Assembly (NCBI GenBank): GCA_023898785.1 | Contig: CP060239.1 | Location: 1,984,001 to 2,048,000, forward strand | Direction: 5' to 3' | DNA: 64,000 nt | Source of the DNA: Rhodospirillales bacterium | Lineage (GTDB): Bacteria > Pseudomonadota > Alphaproteobacteria > Micavibrionales > Micavibrionaceae | Shown here: positions 8,294 through 16,850 of the stretch, piece by piece | Layout of the letters: the number at the start of each line of letters is the position of its first letter | Numbering within the stretch: the stretch's first letter is position 1 | Notes under the pieces: generated by a model | Databases searched by the model: none | The model's input: the letters and a program-made list of their open reading frames with translations, nothing else | Told to the model about the DNA's origin: nothing | Translations under genes and position numbers: made by a program

Positions 8294-9070
8294 TTAAAGT
8301 GTTCGGCTAAATTCAAGAATGTTCAAGGGTTTCTGGTGTTGACGGGTAAAGCGCGCGGTGTTGGCTTCTCTTGCGATTTTTGCAAAAGCTTTAGCCCATG
8401 AAGAGCCATTTCTGAGGTTTTTGATTACGCAATCACTTTCAATCCTGTTTTGTTGTGGATTGATGACGGAAAACGTATCAATAAGGGAATATGCTTTTGT
8501 TGTATTTTCATTTCCATATGCGAAGAGAACATTACGAATATTTTTGGGCATTCTTTCTATTTCTGGACATGGGCTTACGAATTTGGTGTTGGGTTTAGCC
8601 TGTTGTGTGTGTTGCGAAAAAGCATGGGGGGGCCGTGTAGCGCCGGCCTCTTGTAAAATTTTTCTATATTTTATTGCCCATGGCTGGTTTGAACGATACG
8701 CTTTAATAACCAGATCACTTTGGCGCGTCCTTACATCTTCAGGTAAGTCTTGTAGTTTGTGTGCCATTTTAAAAGCTTGAAGCTTCTTGCCGTCTTGGTA
8801 GGCCTTAAGGATATCAAAAATTTCAGGGACATCAGTTTCATAGGTGCTTTGGCAGAGATCTTGAATTTCTTGATCATTGATCAGAGCGTTTATGGATTCA
8901 CGTGTTTTTCGGACATAGCAGCGTAAAATGCCGTTTGTTTGAGTTTGAGGATCTTTTGTTAATAATCGGAAAAAACCTCTATCGGCTTGATCGCGTGCGT
9001 GTTCATAAGCCAGAACATTTTCTGCGGTTCTATCGCAAAAAAGATTCTCTAAAGCATTCGTAAGGCTCAA
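8294..9070 (-). CDS. Unknown protein with duplicated 64-residue unit (3' part of a split gene)
   Basis: I do not recognise this protein. The open frame of 258 codons has no ATG near its start, only a TTG at 9068-9070 without a ribosome binding site. That point lies in an A8 tract shared with the upstream 80-codon frame, so both frames are probably one gene of about 325 residues. Residues 83-146 and 177-240 align without gaps; both copies end in a block of the form SD-VIK--R---WA--(Y/F)-KI--EA-TAR. No signal peptide or membrane segment. Composition is AT-rich compared with murA next to it. Function unknown. Confidence 0.55.
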   Translation of the reverse strand: MSLTNALENLFCDRTAENVLAYEHARDQADRGFFRLLTKDPQTQTNGILRCYVRKTRESINALINDQEIQDLCQSTYETDVPEIFDILKAYQDGKKLQAFKMAHKLQDLPEDVRTRQSDLVIKAYRSNQPWAIKYRKILQEAGATRPPHAFSQHTQQAKPNTKFVSPCPEIERMPKNIRNVLFAYGNENTTKAYSLIDTFSVINPQQNRIESDCVIKNLRNGSSWAKAFAKIAREANTARFTRQHQKPLNILEFSRTL

Positions 9071-9272
9071 AAAAAACTTTGCCTATCCAGCTGACGGCCT
9101 TAGGCTTTTCATTCTCCCCAGTCCAGTTTTTATGCTGGTTTGTGATTTGTTTTTGGAGTGCATCGATTAGAGGGATATAAGACTCGGGAACTTCCATTTC
9201 CCGAATTTTATAATTTTCATCTTCTTGCTCTTTGTCAAAAGATAAATTATTGAATGCTACTGCGCCACTCAT
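9030..9272 (-). CDS. 5' part of the split unknown gene
   Basis: 80 codons from ATG at 9272 to a stop at 9030. The start is chosen because MSGAVAFNNLSFDKEQ begins there and the frame upstream is low-complexity. The last residues after GKVFF read through an A8/T8 tract (about 9069-9076) and then leave frame. A shift of one base at this tract joins it smoothly to the 258-codon frame downstream. The split may be a sequencing error, a true mutation or slippage. No known domain. Confidence 0.5.
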   Translation of the reverse strand: MSGAVAFNNLSFDKEQEDENYKIREMEVPESYIPLIDALQKQITNQHKNWTGENEKPKAVSWIGKVFFEPYECFRESFLR

Positions 9273-9369
9273 TATATTTCCATACTCAAAAAAACACTCT
9301 CTTTTACCATAATATTTACGGTATGTCAAGCTTTTGTCATATTTGTTTTTGGAGGACGGTTTTGATGGT

Positions 9370-10743
9370 TTAAGCGTGTTTAATTTGTGCACCGCAGGCA
9401 CTGAGTTTTTCGACGATATTTTCGTAGCCGCGCTCGAGGTGGTAGATGCGGTTGATGGTGGTTTCACCTTCGGCGACGAGGCCGGCAAGAACGAGGGCAA
9501 CGCTGGCGCGCAGATCGGTGGCCATGACTTCGGCGCCGGTCAGTTTGGGTACACCGCGCACGATGGCAGAGTGGCCCTGTACGGTGATGTTGGCACCCAT
9601 GCGGTTAAGCTCTGGTACATGCATGAAACGGTTTTCGAAGATGGTTTCGGTGACGAGGCCTGCGCCTTCGGCGATGGTCAGCATGGCCATGAACTGGGCT
9701 TGCAAGTCAGTGGGGAAGCCCGGGTGCGGTTCGGTCATGATGTCGATGGCCTTGAGCGGGCACTCCGGATCGCGGCTGACAATGATGTCACTGCCATCCT
9801 GATCAATTTCAACCCCGGTTTGGGACAGATGTCCGGCGGCGGCGCTTAAATGTTCAAGGTGGGCATTTTGCAGACGTAAAGATCCGCCTGTCATGGCAGC
9901 GGCAACCATATAAGTGCCGGTTTCAATGCGGTCGGGGACGATTGCGTGGTGCGCACCATGCATGTGGCTGACGCCTTCGATGCGGATTGTGTCCGTGCCT
10001 AATCCGGTGATTTTTGCGCCCATTTTGATGAGGCATTCGCCCAGATCGGTAATTTCAGGTTCGCGCGCAGCGTTGGCTAATACCGTTTCGCCGTTGGATA
10101 AGGTTGCAGCCATGAGCAGGTTCTCGGTTGCGCCAACGGACACCTTGGGGAAGAGGATTTTGGTGCCTTGCAGTCCGCCTTGCGGCGCTGTTGCGTGGAT
10201 GTAGCCTTCTTCCAATGTGATTTTTGCGCCGAGTTCTTCCAACGCCTTGATATGCATATCGACGGGACGGGTGCCGATGGCGCAGCCGCCGGGCAGGGAG
10301 ACCTTGGCTTCGCCGAAACGGGCGAGCAACGGGCCGAGCACGAGGATTGATCCGCGCATTTTGCGGACAATATCATACGGTGCGGTTTGGGTATGTACCG
10401 GTCCGGCATTGATCGCCATCAGTGGCCCTTCGCGTTTAACGGCGCACCCCAAATATTCGAGCAATTCGGTTTGCGAGTTCATATCGCGCAAGGAATTGGG
10501 CGAATTTTCGAAATAGAGGGATTGGTCGGTGAGCAGGGCAGCGCACATCAGCTTGAGTGCGCAGTTCTTCGCCCCGCTGATTGGGATGTCTCCATGTAAA
10601 GGCCGACCGCCAACGACCTTAATTTTATCGAGGGAAGATGAGGCTGGAGCTTTTGCGGATGGCGGGCTTTCGCTAAAGCCGCGGGAGCGTAACGCCGCGC
10701 TGTCCCATATATTTGCCGGATCGGTCTGCGTAGCTGGTTTCAC
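9370..10743 (-). CDS. murA: UDP-N-acetylglucosamine 1-carboxyvinyltransferase
   Basis: First committed step of peptidoglycan synthesis: transfers enolpyruvate from PEP to UDP-GlcNAc. Core signatures are ISGAKNCALKLMCAALLT near the N-terminus, the catalytic Cys in GGCAIGTRPVD, and the late VMATDLRASVALVLAGL. No start codon lies at the usual N-terminus. The best candidate is GTG at 10741-10743 with AAGGAAG upstream, which gives 457 residues, about 35 longer than usual, and overlaps dcd by 71 bases. It is fosfomycin-sensitive in type, since the Cys is present. Confidence 0.93.
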   Translation of the reverse strand: MKPATQTDPANIWDSAALRSRGFSESPPSAKAPASSSLDKIKVVGGRPLHGDIPISGAKNCALKLMCAALLTDQSLYFENSPNSLRDMNSQTELLEYLGCAVKREGPLMAINAGPVHTQTAPYDIVRKMRGSILVLGPLLARFGEAKVSLPGGCAIGTRPVDMHIKALEELGAKITLEEGYIHATAPQGGLQGTKILFPKVSVGATENLLMAATLSNGETVLANAAREPEITDLGECLIKMGAKITGLGTDTIRIEGVSHMHGAHHAIVPDRIETGTYMVAAAMTGGSLRLQNAHLEHLSAAAGHLSQTGVEIDQDGSDIIVSRDPECPLKAIDIMTEPHPGFPTDLQAQFMAMLTIAEGAGLVTETIFENRFMHVPELNRMGANITVQGHSAIVRGVPKLTGAEVMATDLRASVALVLAGLVAEGETTINRIYHLERGYENIVEKLSACGAQIKHA

Positions 10744-11290
10744 AGGGCTTGCTTCCTTTAAAAAACAAAAATTGCGCAATGCCCTCATTGGCGTAAACGC
10801 GGGCTGGAAGGGGTGTGGTGTTGGAAATTTCCAGCGTCACATGACCTTCCCAGCCTGGCTCTAGCGGTGTGACATTCACAATGAGGCCGCAACGCGCATA
10901 GGTGCTTTTCCCAAGGCAGATTACCAGCACATCTTTTGGGATGCGGAAATATTCGACCGTATGGGTCAGCACAAAGCTGTTGGGAGGGATTATGCAAACA
11001 TTGGTCTCTCTGTCAACAAAACTCTGCGCCGAGAAGTCTTTGGGGTCGACGATGGCGTTATCGACATTTGTGAAGATTTTGAAATCGGCGGCGCAGCGCG
11101 CATCATAGCCATAAGAAGACAGTCCGTAGGAAATATTGCCTTCGCGCTTTTGTTTTTCTTCGAAGGGTTCGATCATGCCTTGGGAGCGCGCGAGTTCGCG
11201 AATCTGGTGATCGGCCAGCAGGCCGGGCGGCATGAGGCTCGCGGAATCCTGCTGGTTATCCTGCCCGGTTTTTTTCAGTATCTGTGGCAT
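10673..11290 (-). CDS. dcd: dCTP deaminase
   Basis: Converts dCTP to dUTP for thymidylate synthesis. The region SYGLSSYGYDARCA, then FVLTHTVEYFRIP, GKSTYARCGLIVNVTPLEPG and the catalytic Glu in GHVTLEISN are typical. The start at 11290 is set by AAGGAC upstream and gives 205 residues; the family is usually about 185-190, and an inner ATG at 11233 is possible. Its 3' end lies inside the extended murA N-terminus and its 5' end overlaps the small gene upstream, so the three are co-transcribed. Confidence 0.93.
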   Translation of the reverse strand: MPQILKKTGQDNQQDSASLMPPGLLADHQIRELARSQGMIEPFEEKQKREGNISYGLSSYGYDARCAADFKIFTNVDNAIVDPKDFSAQSFVDRETNVCIIPPNSFVLTHTVEYFRIPKDVLVICLGKSTYARCGLIVNVTPLEPGWEGHVTLEISNTTPLPARVYANEGIAQFLFFKGSKPCETSYADRSGKYMGQRGVTLPRL

Positions 11291-11396
11291 CGTTTTTTTC
11301 GTCCTTTTCACTCTGCGCCCGTGTTTTGCGGCGTTTGAGATTATCCCGCAACGCCGCCGCACGCTTGTCCAGTTTGTCCTGCTTGGTGTTTTTCAT
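11256..11396 (-). CDS. Small basic protein upstream of dcd
   Basis: 46 residues, very rich in Lys, Arg and Asp (MKNTKQDKLDKRAAALRDNL at the start), highly charged and probably disordered or helical. Similar short basic proteins stand beside murA in other alphaproteobacteria, as far as I recall, which is the main reason to accept it. It overlaps the dcd start by 35 bases. An ATG nine bases upstream (11405) is an alternative start. No clear ribosome binding site, and function unknown. Confidence 0.5.
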   Translation of the reverse strand: MKNTKQDKLDKRAAALRDNLKRRKTRAQSEKDEKNDATDTEKNRAG

Positions 11397-11549
11397 GATC
11401 GTCATATCATACAAAACCATATGGAAAGCGAAAGGGAATAATGATTGGAGCACAAAATTCTCTGGGGAAAGCTCTGATGCGCCCCCGCTGTAAAAAGGGA
11501 CGTGACAGGCGCAAACTTTTATTGTAGTTTTTGCGCCGTTACAAAAGCT

Positions 11550-11590
11550 GCTGCTGTAGCTCAGTGGTAGAGCGCACCCTTGGTAAGGTG
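11550..11590 (+). pseudogene. 5' part of tRNA-Thr(GGT), cut in the anticodon arm
   Basis: Bases 11550-11590 give a normal acceptor 5' strand (GCTGCTG), D-arm (GCTC-loop-GAGC) and anticodon loop TTGGTAA with anticodon GGT. The 3' strand of the anticodon stem is then damaged (GGTG instead of GGGTG), and the variable region, T-arm and acceptor 3' strand are missing. This point is the left border of the accessory region. I could not find the missing 3' half in the window. A second, intron-containing tRNA-Thr(GGT) lies at 28.0-28.4 kb. Confidence 0.8.
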
Positions 11591-11689
11591 ACGCCCTCAT
11601 CTTTTCCGGCGATTCTTAGCCCCGTTTTTTCTAAATTTATCAAATATTTGCGCGGTCGGACATTTTTCCTGCCGACACGATTTTTGTCC

Positions 11690-11760
11690 GGGTAAGCACC
11701 GGGTAAGCAAGGGGTGGAAAAGGCAATCTAACAGGGGATAATGAGGGAATGGGGTAAGCA
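11690..11760 (+). repeat. Three GGGTAAGCA direct repeats
   Basis: Identical 9-mers at 11690-11698, 11701-11709 and 11752-11760, about 100-170 bases inside the accessory region from the cut tRNA-Thr. Short direct repeats next to a tRNA border are what integrase arm sites look like, but no integrase gene is adjacent now. Apart from these repeats and the tRNA relic, 11591-11877 holds no gene that I can support. Confidence 0.5.
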
Positions 11761-11877
11761 AATAAGGCATATGGTGCACCAGAGCGACCAAAATGAAACT
11801 TTTTCTCCGCCACAAGTGCTTGTTTTTACAATTAAATCATCGCACAGATTTTTTCAATCCCCGTTTTTGGCTTAAAT

Positions 11878-12459
11878 TTAATGCCCTAATCTATTGATGC
11901 TGTAGCGACCAGATTTATTGGAGCCACAATATTCGATTCTGCCATCTTCCTTCAACCCCTGAATATCTCTTCTGGCCGTTCTAAAACTGACACCCCATTT
12001 TTCAACGATGTTTTTTGCTGCTGCCTTTCGTTCATTCTGTAGTAAAAGAAGGAACCACTTCTGTCGTTCATTGAGTCTTATTGTGTCATTTATAGTGACA
12101 TTTTTTGGCTCAAAATCTGTGTTATTCTCAAAAACTGGACGGCTTTGATCTACACTTGAAATCAACGCCAGATCATCCAGAATATCTTCTCCGAACAAAT
12201 AACACAGCACAAATTCCCGTAGTGATGAACTGCATTCGAGCAGCAATAAAAAATGCCGCAGCGACGGCACTGTGCTTGCCTCATACCATTTTTTCACGGT
12301 GTTGAATTTGATGCCTGTCGCCCTGTCGATCTCCTTGACCGAAGAGTATAGATCGCCAAAATCCGAACGCAGCGCGCCCGCAATAATTTCAGCCAGTTTC
12401 TTGTTGGATAGTTCCTGATTTCGGGTTTGAAAAACCCGGTCCGTTTTACGCAAAGACAT
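11878..12459 (-). CDS. Probable DNA-binding regulator with two HTH segments
   Basis: 192 residues from ATG 12459, which has AAAGGAG just upstream; the longer frame from 12513 has no such site. The N-terminal half contains an HTH-like stretch (VKEIDRATGIKFNTVKKWYE). The C-terminal part has a DeoR-like winged helix (WGVSFRTARRDIQGLKEDGRI, about residues 155-176, helix-turn-helix plus wing). No ligand domain is seen. It is divergent from the serine recombinase gene and separated by about 120 bases, so it may regulate that module. Its exact role is inferred from position. Confidence 0.65.
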   Translation of the reverse strand: MSLRKTDRVFQTRNQELSNKKLAEIIAGALRSDFGDLYSSVKEIDRATGIKFNTVKKWYEASTVPSLRHFLLLLECSSSLREFVLCYLFGEDILDDLALISSVDQSRPVFENNTDFEPKNVTINDTIRLNERQKWFLLLLQNERKAAAKNIVEKWGVSFRTARRDIQGLKEDGRIEYCGSNKSGRYSINRLGH

Positions 12460-12580
12460 ATGTATGCTCCTTTCTTTATGATGCAAAAAGAAGCAGTTAT
12501 GCAGGCGATCCAAGGATTTTACCCTGGGTCATTATCAGCATTGGCAGCGAGTTAACGGCTATGAGACGGGCTAATTATAA

Positions 12581-14152
12581 ATGTACGACGAGCGTAATCA
12601 GGGAAACGGCGGGCAGGCCGCGGGTGGAAAGAGGGCCGCAATGTATTTGCGGATGTCAGATCCGAGGCAGGAATGCTCCACTGAAATTCAGGAAAAAATT
12701 ATCAGAGCCTATGCCGAGAAAAACGATATTGAGATCGTTTGCACCTATGCCGATGAAGGCAAAAGCGGCGTGGTCGCAACGGGACGCCATTCTTTTCAAA
12801 AACTGATTGCCGATGTCGAAAACAAGGAAGCCGATCTCGATTTTTCTCTTCTGCTGGTCTATGACGTTTCGCGCTGGGGACGGTTCCAGCGCACGGACGA
12901 AAGCGCGCATTATGAGCATATCTGCCGCCTTGCGGGGCTGGAAGTCCATTACGTAGCCGAACAATTCACCAATGACGGTTCCCCCATTTCCGAGCTGGTT
13001 AAAACCGTCAAGCGCACCATGGCGGCGGAATACAGCCGCGAATTATCCTCCAAGGTCTTTAACGGTCAGTGCCATCATGTCGAACGCGGATTCCGGCAGG
13101 GCGGCCCGGCCGGATTTGGTCTGCGACGTATGCTGATTGATGAAAACCGCAACCCCAAAGGCCAACTTGAAATCGGTGAACAAAAAAGCATCACCACCGA
13201 CCGCGTTATTCTGGTACCTGGGCCGGAAGAAGAGATTGAGATTGTAAACTGGATTTACAGGATGTTTGTCGATGAGGGCTGGAATGAAACCCAGATCGCC
13301 GCCGATCTGAACCGCAGGGAGATTTTAACGGATTTTGAACGGCCCTGGACACGGGCAAGCGTCCATCAGATTTTGACCAACGAGAAATATATCGGCACCA
13401 ATGTTTTCAACCGCCGATCTTTCAAACTCAAAGAAAAGCGGATCAATAACCCTGAAGAGGAATGGGTTAAAAAGGAAAACGCTTTCGAGGCCATCATCAA
13501 GCCCAGCTATTTTTACTTTGCTCAGGGCATTATCCGTGAGCGCAACCGCAAATATTCCAATGAAGAGATGCTGGATAAACTGCGGATTTTGCATGAGCGG
13601 CAGGGCTGGCTCTCGGGAATATTAATCGACGAAAACGAAGATATGCCTTCAAGCAGCGCTTATGCCTCCCGTTTTGGAAGCCTGATTGAGGCGTATAAAA
13701 TGATCGGCTATACGCCAAGCCGCGACATACGTTATATCGAGATCAACCGCCATATCCGTAGGCTTCACCCCGATATTGCCGAAGGTGTTATTCACCGGAT
13801 AGAGGATATGGGCGGTCATGTCTACCGAGAGGTTACATCCGATCTGATCGTGGTCAATGAAGAGGTCAAGGTCTCGATTGTTATTTCCCGCTGCCACCAA
13901 ACCAAAGCCGGTCGTAACAGATGGAAGGTTCGTCTGGATACAGGGCTGGAGCCGGACATCACGATTGTCGTACGCATGGATCCGGCCAATGAACACCCGC
14001 TCGATTATTACATCCTGCCCGCCATCGATATTGAAGACCCCAAATTGCGACTGGCCGATAATAACGGGCTGGCGCTTGATTGTTACCGCTTTGACGAGCT
14101 GGAAGATTTTTTCCCTTTAACCCGCCGCATCACGATACAGGAGGCTGCATAA
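12581..14152 (+). CDS. Large serine recombinase
   Basis: 523 residues. The N-terminal resolvase domain shows the catalytic Ser26 in YLRMSDPRQ, DEGKSG, and LLVYDVSRWGRFQR with the catalytic Arg residues. A Recombinase domain follows (about 165-290: GFRQGGPAGFGLRR and LNRREILTDF). The C-terminus (from about 340) lacks the Cys-rich zinc ribbon of phage-type enzymes and is not one I recognise. Its stop overlaps the ATG of the first ParB-like gene (TAATG), and a second ParB-like gene follows. It lies about 1 kb inside a cut tRNA-Thr gene and is a candidate for the event that cut it. The exact start is unsure. Confidence 0.88.
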   Translation: MYDERNQGNGGQAAGGKRAAMYLRMSDPRQECSTEIQEKIIRAYAEKNDIEIVCTYADEGKSGVVATGRHSFQKLIADVENKEADLDFSLLLVYDVSRWGRFQRTDESAHYEHICRLAGLEVHYVAEQFTNDGSPISELVKTVKRTMAAEYSRELSSKVFNGQCHHVERGFRQGGPAGFGLRRMLIDENRNPKGQLEIGEQKSITTDRVILVPGPEEEIEIVNWIYRMFVDEGWNETQIAADLNRREILTDFERPWTRASVHQILTNEKYIGTNVFNRRSFKLKEKRINNPEEEWVKKENAFEAIIKPSYFYFAQGIIRERNRKYSNEEMLDKLRILHERQGWLSGILIDENEDMPSSSAYASRFGSLIEAYKMIGYTPSRDIRYIEINRHIRRLHPDIAEGVIHRIEDMGGHVYREVTSDLIVVNEEVKVSIVISRCHQTKAGRNRWKVRLDTGLEPDITIVVRMDPANEHPLDYYILPAIDIEDPKLRLADNNGLALDCYRFDELEDFFPLTRRITIQEAA

Positions 14153-15042
14153 TGAAACGAAAATACGACATTCAGACTATTCCCATTAATAAAATCATCG
14201 TCATCAATTCACGCGACCGCAGCGAAAAGAGCTTCCAGGCCGTCAAAGGCAATATTGAAAGTGTTGGGCTTAAAAAGCCCGTAACCGTGCGCCCGTCCGA
14301 TGAGAGCGACGGCTATGATCTGGTTTGCGGCGAAGGCCGTTTAAAATCCTTTATTGCTCTGGGACAGGATAGCATTCCGGCCATTGTCCGGCATGATCTT
14401 TCCAAAGAAGACGCCTATGTCATGAGTCTAGTGGAGAATATGGCTCGCAGGCAGCATACGGCCATGGACTTGATGAAAGGGATAGATCTGCTGAAAAGCC
14501 AGGGATATGGCGTGATGGATATTTCCCGCAAAACGGGTCTGGCGGACTCTTATGTTTCCGGCATTTTGACATTGCTGAACAAAGGTGAGGAGCGGCTGCT
14601 TTCCGCCGTTGAAAAAGGCCACATTCCCTTAAGCATCGCTATAAAGATCGCGTCTTCCCCAGGCGCGGAGCAAAAAGCTCTGCAGGAAGCCTATGAGAAA
14701 GAAGGTTTGAGGGGTAATCGTTTTGTCGCTGCGCAGCGCCTCATTGAAAAACGCCGCAGCCTTGGCAAGGGCATGAAAGGCGGCGGCCTGCGCAAGAACA
14801 AGGAAGGCGAAACCTTGTCTGCACGGCAGATGGTGCAGAAATTCAAAACCGAAATGGACAGGATGCGTTCCCTTGTCGAAAAGGCCAATAAGACCGAAGC
14901 CACGCTGATGATCGCTGTCGAGTCCTTTTACAATCTTTTGCAGGATGAGAATTTCAAAACGCTCCTGCGCGCTGAAAGCCTGAACACCATGCCGGAAACT
15001 CTGGCAGAAATGATCGAGCAGCGGGAGGCCAGCCATGTCTGA
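14152..15042 (+). CDS. ParB/RepB-like protein 1
   Basis: 296 residues with an N-terminal ParB/Sulfiredoxin fold (about 1-95): IQTIPINKI at the start, LVCGEGRLKSFIALG as the box II equivalent, and MSLVENMARRQHTAMD. A KorB-type HTH follows (about 120-145, MDISRKTGLADSYVSGILTL). In partition proteins box II binds CTP. It sits between the recombinase and a second ParB-like gene with overlaps at both ends (1 and 8 bases). No ParA partner is present, so classical partition is unlikely; a role in regulating or directing the recombinase is my inference. Confidence 0.8.
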   Translation: MKRKYDIQTIPINKIIVINSRDRSEKSFQAVKGNIESVGLKKPVTVRPSDESDGYDLVCGEGRLKSFIALGQDSIPAIVRHDLSKEDAYVMSLVENMARRQHTAMDLMKGIDLLKSQGYGVMDISRKTGLADSYVSGILTLLNKGEERLLSAVEKGHIPLSIAIKIASSPGAEQKALQEAYEKEGLRGNRFVAAQRLIEKRRSLGKGMKGGGLRKNKEGETLSARQMVQKFKTEMDRMRSLVEKANKTEATLMIAVESFYNLLQDENFKTLLRAESLNTMPETLAEMIEQREASHV

Positions 15043-15934
15043 TGATGTCACGAGCGGCTTTGAAGGCGAAACCATCGAACTTGACCTGGATCAGATCGTG
15101 CCGCTTAAGATACTGAGCAAATCCAATCTGGAAAGCCGGAAATTTAAGCAAATTATCTCCTCAATCAAAGAAGTCGGCATCATCGAACCGCTCGTAGTTA
15201 GCAGGCAATCCCCAAAATCCAAATGCTATATGCTGCTGGATGGGCATATGCGCCTTGAAGCCCTGAAACAGATGGGAGAGACCAGCGCCGTTTGTCTGAT
15301 TTCGACCGACGATGAGGCATTTACTTATAACAAATATATCAGCCGCAAAGCCCCCATTCAGGAACACAAGATGATCCAGACGATGGTGAAAAACGGCGTA
15401 TCGGAAGCGAAGATTGCCAGAACGCTCAATATCAACGTCAAAAGCATCATTCAAAAGCGTAGCTTGCTCGACGGCATTTGCCCCGAAGCCATCGATCTGC
15501 TCAAAGACAAGATGGTGGCGACGATCGCGTTCCGGTATTTGAAGAAAATGAAACCCGCCCGCCAGATCGAATGCGCCATGCTGATGGTCGACATGAACGA
15601 TTTTACCGTGCGTTATGCCCAGGCTTTGCTGGAAAGCTCAAAAGACGATGAGCTTACAGATCCCATCAAACCCAAAGTGAAAAGAGGCTTGTCCTCGGAA
15701 AAGCGCGCGCGCATGCAGGAGGAAATGGACAAGCTGGCGCGTGAATACAAGCTCATCAAGGATGATCGGGGACAGAAAAATCTCGTTCTGCAATTCACCA
15801 AAAACTATCTGGCGCGCTTGCTGGATAATGCCCGTGTCGAGCGGTTTTTGAGACAGCATTATCCCGATATTCTGGAGGAATTTCAGAAAATCACCGATAT
15901 GACGCTCAAGGGCGGTGACCCGAAATCAAGCTGA
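15035..15934 (+). CDS. ParB/RepB-like protein 2
   Basis: 299 residues. The N-terminal domain again has a ParB fold with the box LLDGHMRLEALKQMG (about residues 66-80). An HTH (about 120-145, VSEAKIARTLNINVKSI) follows, then a C-terminal region like that of RepB-family plasmid partition proteins, from memory. It overlaps the preceding gene by eight bases. Two different ParB-like proteins behind one serine recombinase, with no ATPase, is a set I associate with alphaproteobacterial mobile elements but cannot name. Confidence 0.75.
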   Translation: MSDDVTSGFEGETIELDLDQIVPLKILSKSNLESRKFKQIISSIKEVGIIEPLVVSRQSPKSKCYMLLDGHMRLEALKQMGETSAVCLISTDDEAFTYNKYISRKAPIQEHKMIQTMVKNGVSEAKIARTLNINVKSIIQKRSLLDGICPEAIDLLKDKMVATIAFRYLKKMKPARQIECAMLMVDMNDFTVRYAQALLESSKDDELTDPIKPKVKRGLSSEKRARMQEEMDKLAREYKLIKDDRGQKNLVLQFTKNYLARLLDNARVERFLRQHYPDILEEFQKITDMTLKGGDPKSS

Positions 15935-15960
15935 AGCAGGCGGCGCGGTTTTAAAAGGTC

Positions 15961-16206
15961 GTGGATTTACCCGCAGCCGTCATTCAAGAGGCCATAAGGA
16001 GACCGGGATCCTTTCACGTGCGAGCCGTGAGAAGCGCCGGGACCGTGGGAGAAGCCGTCTGGTTACGGCCAGACATGGAGCGAGCACGGCGGCAGGAATG
16101 GCGGCGAACCCGCACGGAGCTTGCCAAGGCTGGCGCGTTATATGCCCAGCCTTCCAGCATATCAATTCGGATACGCCGGAATGTGAGCGCACTGGCAGTT
16201 GGATAG
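15961..16206 (+). CDS. Possible small Arg-rich protein
   Basis: 81 codons from GTG at 15961 with AAAGG seven bases upstream; starts VDLPAAVIQEAIRRPGSF. It follows the second ParB-like gene by 26 bases on the same strand. A competing frame (15915-16256) covers the same bases, and neither has a recognisable domain, so this is only a possibility. Confidence 0.3.
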   Translation: MDLPAAVIQEAIRRPGSFHVRAVRSAGTVGEAVWLRPDMERARRQEWRRTRTELAKAGALYAQPSSISIRIRRNVSALAVG

Positions 16207-16252
16207 CTTCAGGTCTTTCTGTCAGTGCGCCGCAAAATATAAACATCCAGGA

Positions 16253-16465
16253 TTAAAACTTCTTTTTAAGAACCTGATTCAGCTCCAATGCCTTTGCTTG
16301 CAGCAACATAAGATCAGGAAGCAAGCCATGCAGAGATGAGCTAATACGCATCAAATGGGAACTAAGCTCTAAGGTATGTATCTCTTTGGCTGCTAAATCC
16401 TCAGCATCCTGTTCCGCCTTTATGCGTTCTTGCCTCTTTACGTTAAAATCAACAACAGTCTTCAA
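16253..16465 (-). CDS. Small helical protein, unknown
   Basis: 70 residues, predicted almost wholly helical with heptad-like Leu spacing (ELSSHLMRISSSLHGLLPDL), so probably a coiled coil. The start is TTG at 16463-16465, supported by AAGGA six bases upstream. No signal peptide and no known domain. It is divergent from the interrupted PAS-protein gene, with a 130-base AT-rich region containing two C8 tracts between them. It may be related to chemotaxis or sensing, but only position suggests this. Confidence 0.45.
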   Translation of the reverse strand: MKTVVDFNVKRQERIKAEQDAEDLAAKEIHTLELSSHLMRISSSLHGLLPDLMLLQAKALELNQVLKKKF

Positions 16466-16850
16466 AAGAAATCCTTAAAAAGTTGTTTAAATCCAAAAAA
16501 TAATGCTGTTCAGTTTACCCCCCCCTTTATAACTTAAAGATAAAAGTCTAAAATTACTAAAGAAAATTAAAAATACCCCCCCCTAGGAGGACCTTATGGG
16601 ACAGGCTGCATTGAAGAAAACAATTCCATTTTTAACATCAAAACCAGAATTTGCAGCGTTGCTTGACGTTTTGCCTCTCAATGTTTTGACCTGCGATCCC
16701 AAGACTCTCGTCATAGATTACGCGAATAAATCCAGCGTCGATACCCTTAACAAAATTGCCGATCTTCTTCCCAAAGGCGTGAATGGAGAGGTGGTCTCGG
16801 TTCTTCGGCCAGCTTTGCGGCGAAGTTAAGCTACGATCGGTTGGTTATTG

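Noticed and set aside
9334..10864. Several plus-strand frames of 90-170 codons across murA
   Set aside because: Antisense to murA; murA motifs are unambiguous.
11585..11877. A group I intron in the 11550 tRNA-Thr as well
   Set aside because: The bases after the anticodon loop lack all group I core motifs, and no 3' exon follows.
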